A DNA stretch of 64,000 bases, taken from Rhodococcus sp. SGAir0479. Lineage in GTDB: Bacteria > Actinomycetota > Actinomycetes > Mycobacteriales > Mycobacteriaceae. This document shows positions 24,523 through 33,102 of this stretch, piece by piece. Position 1 is the stretch's first letter; every line of letters begins with the position of its first letter. The DNA is taken from the NCBI RefSeq assembly GCF_005484805.1, contig NZ_CP039432.1:1922001-1986000 (forward strand), written 5' to 3'. Made by a program: the position numbers and the translations under genes. The notes below the pieces were generated by a model. The model saw nothing but the letters and a program-made list of their open reading frames with translations. It made no database searches and had not been told where the DNA came from.

Positions 24523-25689
24523 ATGCGCGCACTCTGTTGGAACGGCGTCAACGACCTGTCCGTCGAGACCGTCGACGATCCGCGGCTGGTCAACCCTCAC
24601 GATGCGATCGTGGAGGTGCGGCTCACCACCACCTGCGGGTCCGACCTGCACTTCATCGACGGTTATCTGCCCGGCATGCGAGAGGGCGACGTGTTCGGTC
24701 ACGAGTTCACGGGCGTAGTGGTGGACACGGGACGAGAAGTCGACAAGATCGGCAAGGGCACGCGGGTTGTGGTGCCGTCGTTCATCAGTTGCGGGGCGTG
24801 CTGGTACTGCGACCACGACCTGCCGTCGGTGTGCGACACCACCAATCCCAACGCTCATCTGCAGCAACCGGTTTTCGGTTACCCCACGGGCGGAATCTAC
24901 GGTTACACCCATCCGTTCGGCGGCTACCAGGGCTCCCACGCGCAGTACATCCGCGTGCCGTTCGCCGATGTCAACTGTTTCGCCGTACCCGACGGCGTGT
25001 CCGACGAGCAGGCGCTGTTCCTGTCCGACGCAGTGCCGACCGGCTACATGGGCGCGGACTTCTGCGACATCAGCCAAGGTGACACGGTGGCGATCTGGGG
25101 CGCCGGCGGGGTCGGGTTGATGGCGGCGAAGAGTGCCCGTCTGCTCGGCGCGGAACGGGTAGTGGTGATCGACCGGTTCCCGGAACGCCTCGAGATGGCA
25201 CGCACGGTCTGCGACGCCGAGACGGTCGACTACACCGACTGCAACGTCCGCGACGTACTGCGCGAAACCACGGGCGGTCGCGGTCCCGACGCGTGCATCG
25301 ACGCCGTCGGGATGGAGGGCCGCGGCACGGGTGTGCAGGAACTTTACGACCGCACCAAGCAATTTCTGCGGCTCGAGACCGATCGGGCGACGGCGCTGCG
25401 GCAGGCCGTACTCGCGTGCCGCAAAGGCGGGGTGGTGTCGGTGCTGGGCGTGTACGGGGTCACCGACAAGTTCCCGATGGGCGCCGTCACCAACAAGAGT
25501 CTGACCATCCGCTCCGCGCAGCAGCACGGCCAGCGTTATCTCCCAAGGCTGTTCGAGCACGTCCAGAAGGGCGAGCTCGATCCCGCGGTACTCATCACCC
25601 ACGACATGCCGCTCGAAGAGTCGGTCCGCGGGTACGAGATGTTCAAGGACAAGCAGGACGGGTGCGTGCGCGCAGTATTCCGCCCGTGA
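24523..25689 (+). CDS. Zinc-dependent alcohol dehydrogenase (second paralogue, FDH-like)
   Basis: 388 aa MDR enzyme. Catalytic zinc motif TTCGSDLHFIDGYLPGMREG and GHEFTGVVVDTG; structural zinc CGACWYCDHDLPSVC; cofactor loop IWGAGGVGLMAAKSARLLGA. Compared with the dehydrogenase at 3930 it has the same long FDH-like layout with an IDAVGMEGRG block, but is a distinct paralogue. NAD-linked oxidation of alcohols or aldehyde adducts. ATG at 24523 follows GAGAGGACC. It ends the operon started at 23167; it stops 7 bp before a convergent membrane protein gene. Confidence 0.88.
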   Translation: MRALCWNGVNDLSVETVDDPRLVNPHDAIVEVRLTTTCGSDLHFIDGYLPGMREGDVFGHEFTGVVVDTGREVDKIGKGTRVVVPSFISCGACWYCDHDLPSVCDTTNPNAHLQQPVFGYPTGGIYGYTHPFGGYQGSHAQYIRVPFADVNCFAVPDGVSDEQALFLSDAVPTGYMGADFCDISQGDTVAIWGAGGVGLMAAKSARLLGAERVVVIDRFPERLEMARTVCDAETVDYTDCNVRDVLRETTGGRGPDACIDAVGMEGRGTGVQELYDRTKQFLRLETDRATALRQAVLACRKGGVVSVLGVYGVTDKFPMGAVTNKSLTIRSAQQHGQRYLPRLFEHVQKGELDPAVLITHDMPLEESVRGYEMFKDKQDGCVRAVFRP

Positions 25690-25696
25690 CCCGCCG

Positions 25697-26011
25697 TCAC
25701 GACCCGCCGCGCGCGAGCCGCCAGCCCCGACGGCCCGCGACGACCGCGGCCACCCATCCCAGCACCGCCCCCAGCAGCGGCAGCGTGACGACGACGATCA
25801 GTGACGAGTAGTCGAGAGCACGACCTACTGTGCCCGCGAAGGGATCGCCGGCCACGTACGCGAAGTCGACTCGGACGGGACGACTCGTCCACGAGGCCAG
25901 CAGACCGACACCGCCGACCAGCAATCCGAACAGGAAGCCGAAGCCGGCAAGGAGAACTCGCAACGCGCGCGTCGGCCCACTATGGCAGGCCGCGTCCGCC
26001 GCTTGCGGCAT
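25697..26011 (-). CDS. Small membrane protein
   Basis: About 104 aa with two hydrophobic helices, VLLAGFGFLFGLLVGGVGLL (about 20-39) and LIVVVTLPLLGAVLGWVAAV (about 71-90), and a basic tail RRGWRLARGGS. I do not recognise it. Start is uncertain (ATG at 26011, or GTG two codons earlier at 26017); no strong ribosome site is visible. It is divergent from the DHFR-like gene and converges with the dehydrogenase. Confidence 0.6.
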   Translation of the reverse strand: MPQAADAACHSGPTRALRVLLAGFGFLFGLLVGGVGLLASWTSRPVRVDFAYVAGDPFAGTVGRALDYSSLIVVVTLPLLGAVLGWVAAVVAGRRGWRLARGGS

Positions 26012-26107
26012 GGGCACCGGCCGGTCGTATCGGCTTCGATTCGTGTCGCGGGGTGAGCGCCGGACGCGCTCCGCTTAGTTTTTCCACCGCGGAAGGTCTG
26101 TCCAATC

Positions 26108-26659
26108 ATGAGGAAACTGATCTACACCTTCGGCGTGTCCCTCGACGGCTTCGTCAACGACCGCGACGGGAGTATCGACTGGGCCGAACCGGACGAGGAA
26201 CTGCACCAGTTTCACAACGATCGGTACCGCGAGATCGAGGTCTCGCTGCACGGGCGCAGACTCTACGAGCTGATGGCCGCGCACTGGCCGTACGTGCCCG
26301 CGAGCGCCTCGCGCATCGAACGCGATTTCGCGAAGCTCTGGACGGAGAAGCCCAAGGTCGTGTTCTCCCGAACGCTCACGGAGGTTCGCTGGAACAGCAG
26401 ACTTGTCAGCGAGAACGCAGTCGAGGAGGTCCGCAGACTCAAGGCCGACGGAGATGGCACCATGGAGGTCGGCGGCGCGAACCTGGCGACCTCACTGATT
26501 CCCCACGGTCTCATCGACGAGTACCAGCTGTTCCTCTCGCCCGTCGTTCTCGGCGGGGGCACCCCGATGTTCCCCCCGCTGGACAACCACATTCGACTCC
26601 GGTTGGCCGAGACGAGGCACTTCGACACGGTGGTGATGCTGCGCTACCTCGCGGTCTGA
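26108..26659 (+). CDS. RibD C-terminal-domain (dihydrofolate reductase-like) protein
   Basis: 183 aa. MRKLIYTFGVSLDGFVNDRD is the RibD_C/DHFR-superfamily N-terminal strand, VSLHGRRLYELMAAHWPY follows, and MEVGGANLATSLIPHGLIDE with LFLSPVVLGGGTPMFPP is the pteridine/NADPH-binding fold signature. Such stand-alone proteins are usually NADPH-dependent reductases of unknown substrate. They are often seen near oxidative-stress genes. ATG at 26108 with GGAAGG about 11 bp upstream. It is alone in its transcript as far as can be seen. Confidence 0.82.
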   Translation: MRKLIYTFGVSLDGFVNDRDGSIDWAEPDEELHQFHNDRYREIEVSLHGRRLYELMAAHWPYVPASASRIERDFAKLWTEKPKVVFSRTLTEVRWNSRLVSENAVEEVRRLKADGDGTMEVGGANLATSLIPHGLIDEYQLFLSPVVLGGGTPMFPPLDNHIRLRLAETRHFDTVVMLRYLAV

Positions 26660-26780
26660 CCCCCTCCCCGCCCCTGCCGGAGGTCGTGCCCGGCCCGCGG
26701 CCGCCCGCGTCGGTGCTCTCACTCGACGGTCAGGTCGGGGCGTTCGCCCGTCGGACCACCGACGCGATCGGTGGTGCGAC

Positions 26781-28112
26781 TCAGACGTACAACACGCCGT
26801 CGACAGCTTCCGAGACCGGCGGGTATGCGCGCGTCCCTGCCTGTTCCATCAGTTGGGCCGGAACGTACGTCAAGAAGCCGTCGAGGCGGCCCCCGAACTC
26901 GTCGTACAGTCGGCGAGGTGCCACCAAGGTGACGCCGGGATAGTCGACGTGCCGGAAGCGGATGTGGACACTGCCGTGTGGGCACTGCCCGACGTAGGCC
27001 GCGGATACCTCGTGGACGTAGTCCGAAAATTGCATCCGATTCAGGCCAGTCACGCAGTAGGCCACGCAGGAGTCGTGATCCAGCGGCTCCGGACCTGCGG
27101 AGTGGCACCAGTCGGTGATGTCGATGCCCGTGACCGGCACCGAATGGGCGCTGCCGTCGACGTCCGCGACGAGCACCGAGCTCTCTGACCCGGTGAGACG
27201 TTCCGCTCTCGCCACCATCCACAGCCGACCATCCGCGACCGCTCCATCGCTCACCCGCGTCCCAGCCAGCTCGATCTCTGTCGCCGGCACTGCGGTGTCG
27301 GGTCGGTAGGCGCGCACCATGGTGGTGCCGGGGCGGGCGGAGTCAGTGCCCCAATGCCAGCGCGAGAGTTCATCGACGGCGCGTTTACGGCGGTGGGCCT
27401 CGTTGTAGGAAGAATCGGCGTACTCGCTGGTGTACCCGACCGCACGGTCCTGCTCGCACGGGTGTGTTTGCGGTCCGATTCGCAAAGGGATCGGCCCGTC
27501 CAGCGGTACTTGCAGCACCGAGGAGCGGTACCTGACCTCGAAGCCGCTCTGTGCGCCTCCTGCCGCCGGTGACGCGGGTACCCGCGTCCACGGGTCGTGC
27601 TCGATCCCGACGAACAGCGACGATTCGTCGAACTCCACCGAGACGACCGCGGCGGCCTCCACGACGACACGGCGGGTGCCACCATCAGGCAAGGCCACGA
27701 GATTTTCCGGCCGTCGCGGGGAGAAGCGCCGCGGCGGAACATCCGGAGACGCTGCGATGTCACGCCGCCGTCGACCTACGCTGATGCACCAGGCGCCTGC
27801 CTCCCCAGCGCAGATCAGGCGGTGGCCCTGGGTGTATTCACCGCGAACAATGCCGTCGATCCCGATACGCGCCAGTGGCCCGTCCCGGTGGCTCTGGACC
27901 CACAACCCGGCGGAATCGGCCACAATCTCCGACTGCCCGGACCCCGGGGGCGGCGGCGGGATGTCGGTCCAGGCCACCACACGCGCAAACTGCTCGGTGT
28001 GCGGATCGAACAATGCGGCGACAGGCTGGGTTCGGTCGACCACCCAGATGAAGGTGCCTGCGGAGAAAACGTAGCGTGGGCGCAGGAATCTGCGCTCGAG
28101 TCCGGCGCTCAT
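26781..28112 (-). CDS. Unrecognised 443-residue protein, possibly beta-propeller-like
   Basis: I do not recognise this family. It has many short beta-like blocks of W/V-A-D-x-G type (FIWVVDRTQPVAALFDPHTE, IVADSAGLWVQSHRDGPLAR, GVLYV), suggesting repeated four-strand blades. The final third is Cys/Trp-rich: TDWCHSAGPEPLDHDSCVAY and VGQCPHGSVHIRFRHVDYPG, with about six Cys. No signal peptide, membrane helix or catalytic motif is clear. ATG at 28112 has AAAGG 3 bp upstream and is better than TTG 28127. It lies 104 bp after the 197-residue protein gene on the same strand, probably in one transcript. Confidence 0.65.
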   Translation of the reverse strand: MSAGLERRFLRPRYVFSAGTFIWVVDRTQPVAALFDPHTEQFARVVAWTDIPPPPPGSGQSEIVADSAGLWVQSHRDGPLARIGIDGIVRGEYTQGHRLICAGEAGAWCISVGRRRRDIAASPDVPPRRFSPRRPENLVALPDGGTRRVVVEAAAVVSVEFDESSLFVGIEHDPWTRVPASPAAGGAQSGFEVRYRSSVLQVPLDGPIPLRIGPQTHPCEQDRAVGYTSEYADSSYNEAHRRKRAVDELSRWHWGTDSARPGTTMVRAYRPDTAVPATEIELAGTRVSDGAVADGRLWMVARAERLTGSESSVLVADVDGSAHSVPVTGIDITDWCHSAGPEPLDHDSCVAYCVTGLNRMQFSDYVHEVSAAYVGQCPHGSVHIRFRHVDYPGVTLVAPRRLYDEFGGRLDGFLTYVPAQLMEQAGTRAYPPVSEAVDGVLYV

Positions 28113-28216
28113 GCGCCTTTCTGCCAAGTCATGCCGGTGACCGTACCAGCGACAAAGTCAGCCCGTCCATCGCCCAGACCTCTTCGCTCCAGCGGAGTTC
28201 CGTGATGCCGGTGCGG

Positions 28217-28810
28217 TCAATCCGCCGATTCGTCATTGACAGCGCCAGCCCGGTCGGTCCGGACCCGAGGACCAGACCCCTCACGCCTACGTGCCGATGC
28301 GGACTGGTCGTACAGCTCACTGTGTAGGTCGGCGAGCGCATCTGCGGGATGCAGATACGCGGAGACGGTGTTGCCGCGCAGGTATTGTCCGATGCACTCG
28401 ACAAGTTCCCGCGCCGCGGCAACGACCTCCGCGCTGGAGGTCCCAGCGATCTCGGACTCGAGGGCACCCGCAAGCAGAGGGAACGCGCGCTTGGCCTCGT
28501 GACGCGCCGCGACGGCATCACCGCGCGCGTCGCGGCGTCCCTGTGCGGTGTCGGCTCGCTCGGCGTACTCGATACTGGTCTCGATCCGTTCGTTGTCGGA
28601 GATGACCGCGACGGCGAGCCGGAAGAAGGCGTTCTCCCGCGCTCGGATGTCCGGATCTGCGGCTCTCGACGGGTGAGTGGCATAGAAGCGCCGACGCCGC
28701 CACACGCTGCGCAGGGTGCCGGCGCGTTCGCGGACGGCCCGGACACGCTCTCTCCCGAACCGCACCGCCGAGGAGGCCCCGGGCAGCACGCGATCTCCGA
28801 TCCCCACCAT
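28217..28810 (-). CDS. Unrecognised 197-residue helical protein
   Basis: Basic N-terminal arm (FGRERVRAVRERAGTLRSVW, then RRRRFYATHPSR) followed by an acidic, Ala-rich helical body (FFRLAVAVISDNERIETSIE, SAEVVAAARELVECIGQYLR). No family known to me. ATG at 28810 is preceded by GGGTGG. The gene ends 104 bp before the propeller-like gene, so the two are likely a cassette. Composition matches the host genome; there is no sign of recent transfer. Confidence 0.65.
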   Translation of the reverse strand: MVGIGDRVLPGASSAVRFGRERVRAVRERAGTLRSVWRRRRFYATHPSRAADPDIRARENAFFRLAVAVISDNERIETSIEYAERADTAQGRRDARGDAVAARHEAKRAFPLLAGALESEIAGTSSAEVVAAARELVECIGQYLRGNTVSAYLHPADALADLHSELYDQSASARRREGSGPRVRTDRAGAVNDESAD

Positions 28811-28895
28811 GACCACCCTTCGACGCACCACCGCAGCGCATCGTAGCGGCCGACGGCGAACGACCAACGCGACAGCGGTGCGTCCGCGCGGGCGT

Positions 28896-30122
28896 TCAGG
28901 AGTCCTTTCCTACCCCGGAGACGTCACGAGATTCGTCGACGGCGAGCGCGTCTCCGGGGGTCTGCGCAGGAACTGCGCGACGGCCGAGCGCCCAGACGAG
29001 GAATCCGCACAGCGCGAAGGCTGTTCCGAGAACCGCAGATCCGGCCCATCCCGCGGTCGCGAACATCGTGGTGGTGGCCGTTGCGCCCACCGCCGAACCC
29101 AACGAGTAGAAGATCATGTAACCGCCGACGACGCTGCTGGTTCGGTGCGGAAACGCGGCGGTCAGCAGGGATTGGTTACTGACGTGCACGACTTGAACCG
29201 CGAAGTCCAGAAGGATGACCCCGACGGCGACGAGCCACAGTGACCAGGTCGCCTGTCCGGACGCCGACCAGGAGGCCGCCAGCAGCGCGAGTGCGCCGCC
29301 GGTGACGAGATTGGCCTTGCCGGCGTCGGCCCATCGGCCGGCCCGCGCGGCACCCAGCGCACCAGCGAGTCCTGCGATGCCGAACAGCCCGATCTGAGCC
29401 GGGCTCAGTCGCCACGGTTCGGCCGCGAGCGGTAACGCGAGCCCGCTCCAGAGCGTGCCGAAGGAAGCGAACAGGAAGAACCCGATCAGCCCTCGCGTGA
29501 TGAACAGTGGCACCCGGAACAGATGCACGAAGGAGGCCACCACTTCGCCGTAGGACGTGTCACCCCCACGGCGGTCGGCTGGCAGTATCTCGAGAACGCC
29601 GACGGACAGCGCCACGAGCAGTACCGCGAGCACGAGGTAGATGCTGCGCCAACCCCACACGGCAGCAAGCGCTCCCGCCAGCACGCGTGCCCCCAGAATG
29701 CCGATGACCACTCCGGACGTGACGACGCCGAGCGTGCGGCCCCGCTCCGATGGACTCGACAGGTCGGCAGCGAACGCGACGGTGGTCTGGACGACGACGG
29801 CGAACAGACCGGAGACGGCCAGCCCGACCAGGAGGAGCACCGGGCTGGGTGCGGTAGCCGCAACCAGCATGCCGACTGCGGCGAGGAGTAGGTGGCCGCT
29901 GATGAGTTTGCGTCGGTCGAGCATGTCCCCCAGAGGGACCAGAAGGGCAAGACCTATCAGGTAGCCGACCTGCCCGGCCGCCACGACCCAGCCGAGGTCG
30001 GCCTCCGGCACCGCCAGGTCGCTACCGATCTCGGCGAGTACGGGCTGGGCCACGTAGATCGTCGCTACGGCAACTCCACAAACCGTCGCGAGCAGCACCC
30101 TTCGGGTGAATGGAAGCCCCAC
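28896..30122 (-). CDS. MFS transporter (12 helices)
   Basis: 408 aa. Twelve hydrophobic segments are visible, with the MFS loop 2-3 motif LVPLGDMLDRRKLI and the loop 8-9 remnant AGRWADAGKANLV. Such proteins export drugs, sugars or aromatic acids using the proton gradient. GTG at 30122 has GGAGA eight bases upstream; longer starts in the same frame run into the divergent gene region. It is paired divergently with an HxlR-type regulator over a perfect 11-bp-arm palindrome, which suggests repression. Likely an efflux pump, substrate unknown. Confidence 0.85.
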   Translation of the reverse strand: MGLPFTRRVLLATVCGVAVATIYVAQPVLAEIGSDLAVPEADLGWVVAAGQVGYLIGLALLVPLGDMLDRRKLISGHLLLAAVGMLVAATAPSPVLLLVGLAVSGLFAVVVQTTVAFAADLSSPSERGRTLGVVTSGVVIGILGARVLAGALAAVWGWRSIYLVLAVLLVALSVGVLEILPADRRGGDTSYGEVVASFVHLFRVPLFITRGLIGFFLFASFGTLWSGLALPLAAEPWRLSPAQIGLFGIAGLAGALGAARAGRWADAGKANLVTGGALALLAASWSASGQATWSLWLVAVGVILLDFAVQVVHVSNQSLLTAAFPHRTSSVVGGYMIFYSLGSAVGATATTTMFATAGWAGSAVLGTAFALCGFLVWALGRRAVPAQTPGDALAVDESRDVSGVGKDS

Positions 30123-30130
30123 CGAGCCAT

Positions 30131-30163
30131 CTCCGATCAGTAGCAAAATGCAACTGATCGGAG
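30131..30163. promoter_or_regulatory. Long inverted repeat between MFS gene and hxlR-like gene
   Basis: Perfect 11-bp arms CTCCGATCAGT (30131-30141) and ACTGATCGGAG (30153-30163) around an 11-bp spacer. It is in the 112-bp divergent gap and its left arm overlaps the MFS ribosome site. Most likely the HxlR operator; it could also fold in the MFS mRNA leader. Confidence 0.7.
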
Positions 30164-30234
30164 GATAGGGCAGAATGGTTTCAAACTGCAACTCATTCGG
30201 GAGTCGTGATGACCTGCGCCGTAAGCGTGACGAC

Positions 30235-30663
30235 ATGACGTGGACCGACCCCGCATGCCCGGTCGCCCGCACGCTCGACCTCGTCGGCGACCGATGGTGC
30301 CTGCTGATCATTCGCGACGCGATGGACGGTGCGCGGTCGTTCACCGACTTCCAACACCGCACCGGGGTGGCGCGCAACATCCTCACCGACCGACTCCGAC
30401 GACTGGTCGATCATGGCCTCCTGCAACGGGAGACGGCAAAATCGGGACGCCGACAGATGTACGTACTCACCGACGCCGGACGAGACCTCTTTCCGGTCGT
30501 CGTGGCGATGCGTCAGTGGGGTGAACGGCACACGTTCGCTCCCGGCGAGGCTCACTCCGTTCTCGTCGACGAAGCGGGCCTCCCGCTCCCCGACCTGCGC
30601 CCTACCGACTCCCGTGGAAACCCCGCGACCATCGACACCACCGCCGTCCTCCACACCGACTGA
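30235..30663 (+). CDS. HxlR-family transcriptional regulator
   Basis: 142 aa winged-helix protein. PACPVARTLDLVGDRWCLLI is the characteristic HxlR opening with Cys, then ARSFTDFQHRTGVARNILTD (recognition helix) and RQMYVLTDAGRDLFPVVVAM. HxlR regulators sense electrophiles, aldehydes or oxidants through cysteine. The ATG at 30235 is the family start; an upstream ATG at 30175 would overlap the operator region. Divergent to the MFS gene with the palindrome between, so it very likely represses the transporter and itself. Confidence 0.87.
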   Translation: MTWTDPACPVARTLDLVGDRWCLLIIRDAMDGARSFTDFQHRTGVARNILTDRLRRLVDHGLLQRETAKSGRRQMYVLTDAGRDLFPVVVAMRQWGERHTFAPGEAHSVLVDEAGLPLPDLRPTDSRGNPATIDTTAVLHTD

Positions 30664-30875
30664 AGCCAGGCGATTCGGCGGCCGGCCACGCAGCCGTCGA
30701 CGACGGCGTTTTCGCCGAGGTCCCCGCGATCGGCCTACTTCGACAGAGCGTCCGCCCGTTCAACCGATTTCGGCATCCTCAGATGCAGCCCGTCTCGGAA
30801 ATCGCCGGAGATACGCGCGCTCGCGGCTTACGCTGGCTCCACCGCTCCGTCGGGGACTCACGTGGGAGGCACACC

Positions 30876-31394
30876 GTGCGTCGTACAACACTTCATCGCC
30901 TAGTCGTCACCGGGGCGGTTGCGGCGGCAACCACCCTGACGCCGCTCGTCACGGCAACGGGCGCGCCGGCGAGCCCGCCCGTCGACCCCGGGGCTCCGGC
31001 GACACCGTTCCAGATCCCGGCCACCTTCCTCTCGGGGTGCGGGGTCGGTTTCAGGTGCTACCTTCCGCCGCTGGTGCCCCTGACCCCCACAGCCAGGGTG
31101 GACGCGCCCGGTGAAGTCACCTTCGACCTCGCCCGTCCCACCACCTATCCCATCGACTCTTACGACTGCATCGGTATGACCGTGGACTGGCGCAATCTGA
31201 CGACCGGCGCCACCGGCACCACGCAGATTCGACGTGTCCCGATCGACTACAGCCGTCCGGCGCCGCAGGACTTCTGCGCGTACATCCCGTCGACAGTGGT
31301 CACGGGCGGCGGCGTCGTGACCGCCACCGCCGATGCCCGGACCCCTGACCACCGCCCCGTCAGTCCCGGCGTGGTGGTCCTGCAGGTGCCGTGA
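30876..31394 (+). CDS. Predicted secreted protein
   Basis: 172 aa. A Sec-type signal peptide is visible at the N-terminus: basic RRTTLHR, hydrophobic LVVTGAVAAATTLTPLVTAT, and cleavage near GAPASP. The mature part has a Cys-rich core (FLSGCGVGFRCYLPPLVPLT and YDCIGMTVDWRNLTTGATGT, CAYIP), compatible with two disulfides, and an Ig-like beta pattern. No family is recognised. The GTG at 30876 has GGGAGGC upstream. Converges with the hydrolase gene. The upstream interval 30664-30875 shows no promoter motif I can support. Confidence 0.7.
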   Translation: MRRTTLHRLVVTGAVAAATTLTPLVTATGAPASPPVDPGAPATPFQIPATFLSGCGVGFRCYLPPLVPLTPTARVDAPGEVTFDLARPTTYPIDSYDCIGMTVDWRNLTTGATGTTQIRRVPIDYSRPAPQDFCAYIPSTVVTGGGVVTATADARTPDHRPVSPGVVVLQVP

Positions 31395-31438
31395 AAGCAA
31401 CCTCGGCCACCACAGATCGCGTTCGAGGGGCGGAACTT

Positions 31439-32314
31439 TCAGCGAAGGAGGAACTCGAGCGCAACGCGCTCGAACGCGTCCTTGGCCTCGACCATCACCC
31501 AGTGACCGCAGTTCGGAAAGATGTGGAGCTCGGCGTCGGGCGCCAGGCGAAGCGGGACCAGCGGCATTTCCGGCGGGCACTGTCGGTCGTCGAGTCCCCA
31601 CGTGAACAGGGTCGGGCACCGAACCTTGCCCATCATCGACCAGTACGGCGGGGCATCGGAGGTCTCGAGCGTCCGCTGCTGAGCGGCCGCTGCTTCGGAC
31701 CCGTACATAGCGGCGAGCGTCCTGTGGGAGGACGGGTCTTGCGCGGTCTCCCAACGCTCCTCGATTCTTTCCTCCGTGACGACGGCGGGGTCGTAGACCA
31801 TGCACTCGAGCCATCGCACCAGCTTCTCGCGGCTGGGTGCGTCGGCGAATTCCCGCAGCAGACGGGTACCTTCGCTCGGGCTCTGGCTGAAGATGTTCGG
31901 GCCGACACCGCCGATGGTGATGAGCTTCGCGACGCGGTCTGGATGCCGCATCGCGACTTGCGCGCCCACCACACCGCCCATCGAATTGCCGATCACCGCA
32001 GCAGATTCGAGCCCGATCGCGTCCATGAACCGCGTCACCGACCCGACGGCAGCGCCGACCGGGGATCCCTCCACCGGGTCACTGATGCCGAATCCGGGAA
32101 ACTCCAGCACGTAACAGTGGAAATGCTGCGCGAACACGCCGAGATTTCCGCGATAGTTTCGCCATCCGCTGACTCCGATCCCGGAGCCGTGCAACAACAC
32201 CAGGGGCGGCCCCTCCCCCGCCTCGTGATATCGCAAGACGCCTTGCTCGGTGACGACCTCGCGCTTGCTCTCCTCGTAAGTGACTGCTCGTGCTGACGAA
32301 TAGGATGCCAACAT
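31439..32314 (-). CDS. Alpha/beta hydrolase, meta-cleavage-product hydrolase-like
   Basis: 291 aa. Catalytic triad of the BphD/HsaD class is recognisable: nucleophile Ser in IGNSMGGVVGAQ, Asp in WGLDDRQCP, His in NCGHWVMVEAKDAFE. LVLLHGSGIGVSGWRNYRGN holds the oxyanion loop, and the SMGGVV and NCGHW context is that of C-C bond hydrolases acting on ring-cleavage products. Exact substrate (steroid, biphenyl or other aromatic) cannot be set, and no dioxygenase is adjacent. ATG at 32314 is favoured by family start. Divergent from a MarR regulator; a perfect palindrome lies between. Confidence 0.85.
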   Translation of the reverse strand: MLASYSSARAVTYEESKREVVTEQGVLRYHEAGEGPPLVLLHGSGIGVSGWRNYRGNLGVFAQHFHCYVLEFPGFGISDPVEGSPVGAAVGSVTRFMDAIGLESAAVIGNSMGGVVGAQVAMRHPDRVAKLITIGGVGPNIFSQSPSEGTRLLREFADAPSREKLVRWLECMVYDPAVVTEERIEERWETAQDPSSHRTLAAMYGSEAAAAQQRTLETSDAPPYWSMMGKVRCPTLFTWGLDDRQCPPEMPLVPLRLAPDAELHIFPNCGHWVMVEAKDAFERVALEFLLR

Positions 32315-32380
32315 CTCGTCTCCCCCACCCCTCCACGCGGCCGACCTGCGGACGCGCTCTGGCCGTACGGACACCGGCAC

Positions 32381-32400
32381 TGTAACAACATGTTGTTACA
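32381..32400. promoter_or_regulatory. Perfect 20-bp palindrome: MarR operator candidate
   Basis: TGTAACAACATGTTGTTACA reads the same on both strands. It is followed by overlapping dyads TTGTTA-2-TAACAA (32393-32406) and ATGCA-4-TGCAT (32406-32419), in the 212-bp gap between the hydrolase and marR-like genes. MarR proteins bind such A/T-rich palindromes. Confidence 0.75.
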
Positions 32401-32526
32401 TAACAATGCAGATTTGCATGGATGGGCGGCGTCTCTGGGATCGAGGGGCACCGTCGGGATGTCAGACTGACCCATGCTGGCAACCTGCTGCCACGCAGAC
32501 ACTCAGTTGCAGAGGAGCAGCCTTCA

Positions 32527-32976
32527 GTGACCGAAGACGCTGGCAGCAGAACGCTGTCTGAGGTACTCGACGACCGGATCGGGACGCACATTCGGCGTAT
32601 TTCGCGACTGCTCATCGACGCGAAGGCGGCAGCGCTGCAACCCCTCGGCCTCACCGTCCCGCAGTACGCCACCCTGTTGTCGGTGAAATACCTCGAACCG
32701 ACCTCCGCAGCTCAACTGGCACGAAACGGAATGGGTAGCCCCCAGGCCGCCGCCACCATGTTGGCGACCCTCGAGGGCAAGGGACTCATCAGCCGCAGAC
32801 CGTCGCCGATGCACCAGAAGCTGATCGAGGTGCGGCTGACCGCTCTCGGCACCGAGACGATCGAAGAGGCCGACCACCTCGCGGCGGGCGTCGAAGCCAA
32901 GCTGCGCGCCGGTATCGGCGAGGATCTGTTCGACGGCGTCCTCCGGGTCGAAAAGATCGCGGAGGATCTGCTCTGA
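32527..32976 (+). CDS. MarR-family transcriptional regulator
   Basis: 149 aa. The fold is clear: RISRLLIDAKAAALQPLGLT, then TSAAQLARNGMGSPQAAATM (HTH) and MLATLEGKGLISRRPSPMHQ with the wing RLTALGTETIEEA. MarR proteins usually repress genes for aromatic or oxidant metabolism until a ligand binds. GTG at 32527 has GAGGAG about 10 bp upstream; longer starts overlap the operator. It lies opposite the hydrolase gene and the palindrome at 32381 is the natural operator for both. Confidence 0.88.
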   Translation: MTEDAGSRTLSEVLDDRIGTHIRRISRLLIDAKAAALQPLGLTVPQYATLLSVKYLEPTSAAQLARNGMGSPQAAATMLATLEGKGLISRRPSPMHQKLIEVRLTALGTETIEEADHLAAGVEAKLRAGIGEDLFDGVLRVEKIAEDLL

Positions 32977-33102
32977 CGTCTGATCCGTCACGCGCAATCG
33001 GTCAGGGGCCGATCGGCACGCTCTTGCCACATTTGCGCCGCAATCGAAGTGCGAGATGGGATCTTCGCGACGGCACTTTCAGCCTGCACGTCGGTCGGGC
33101 GC

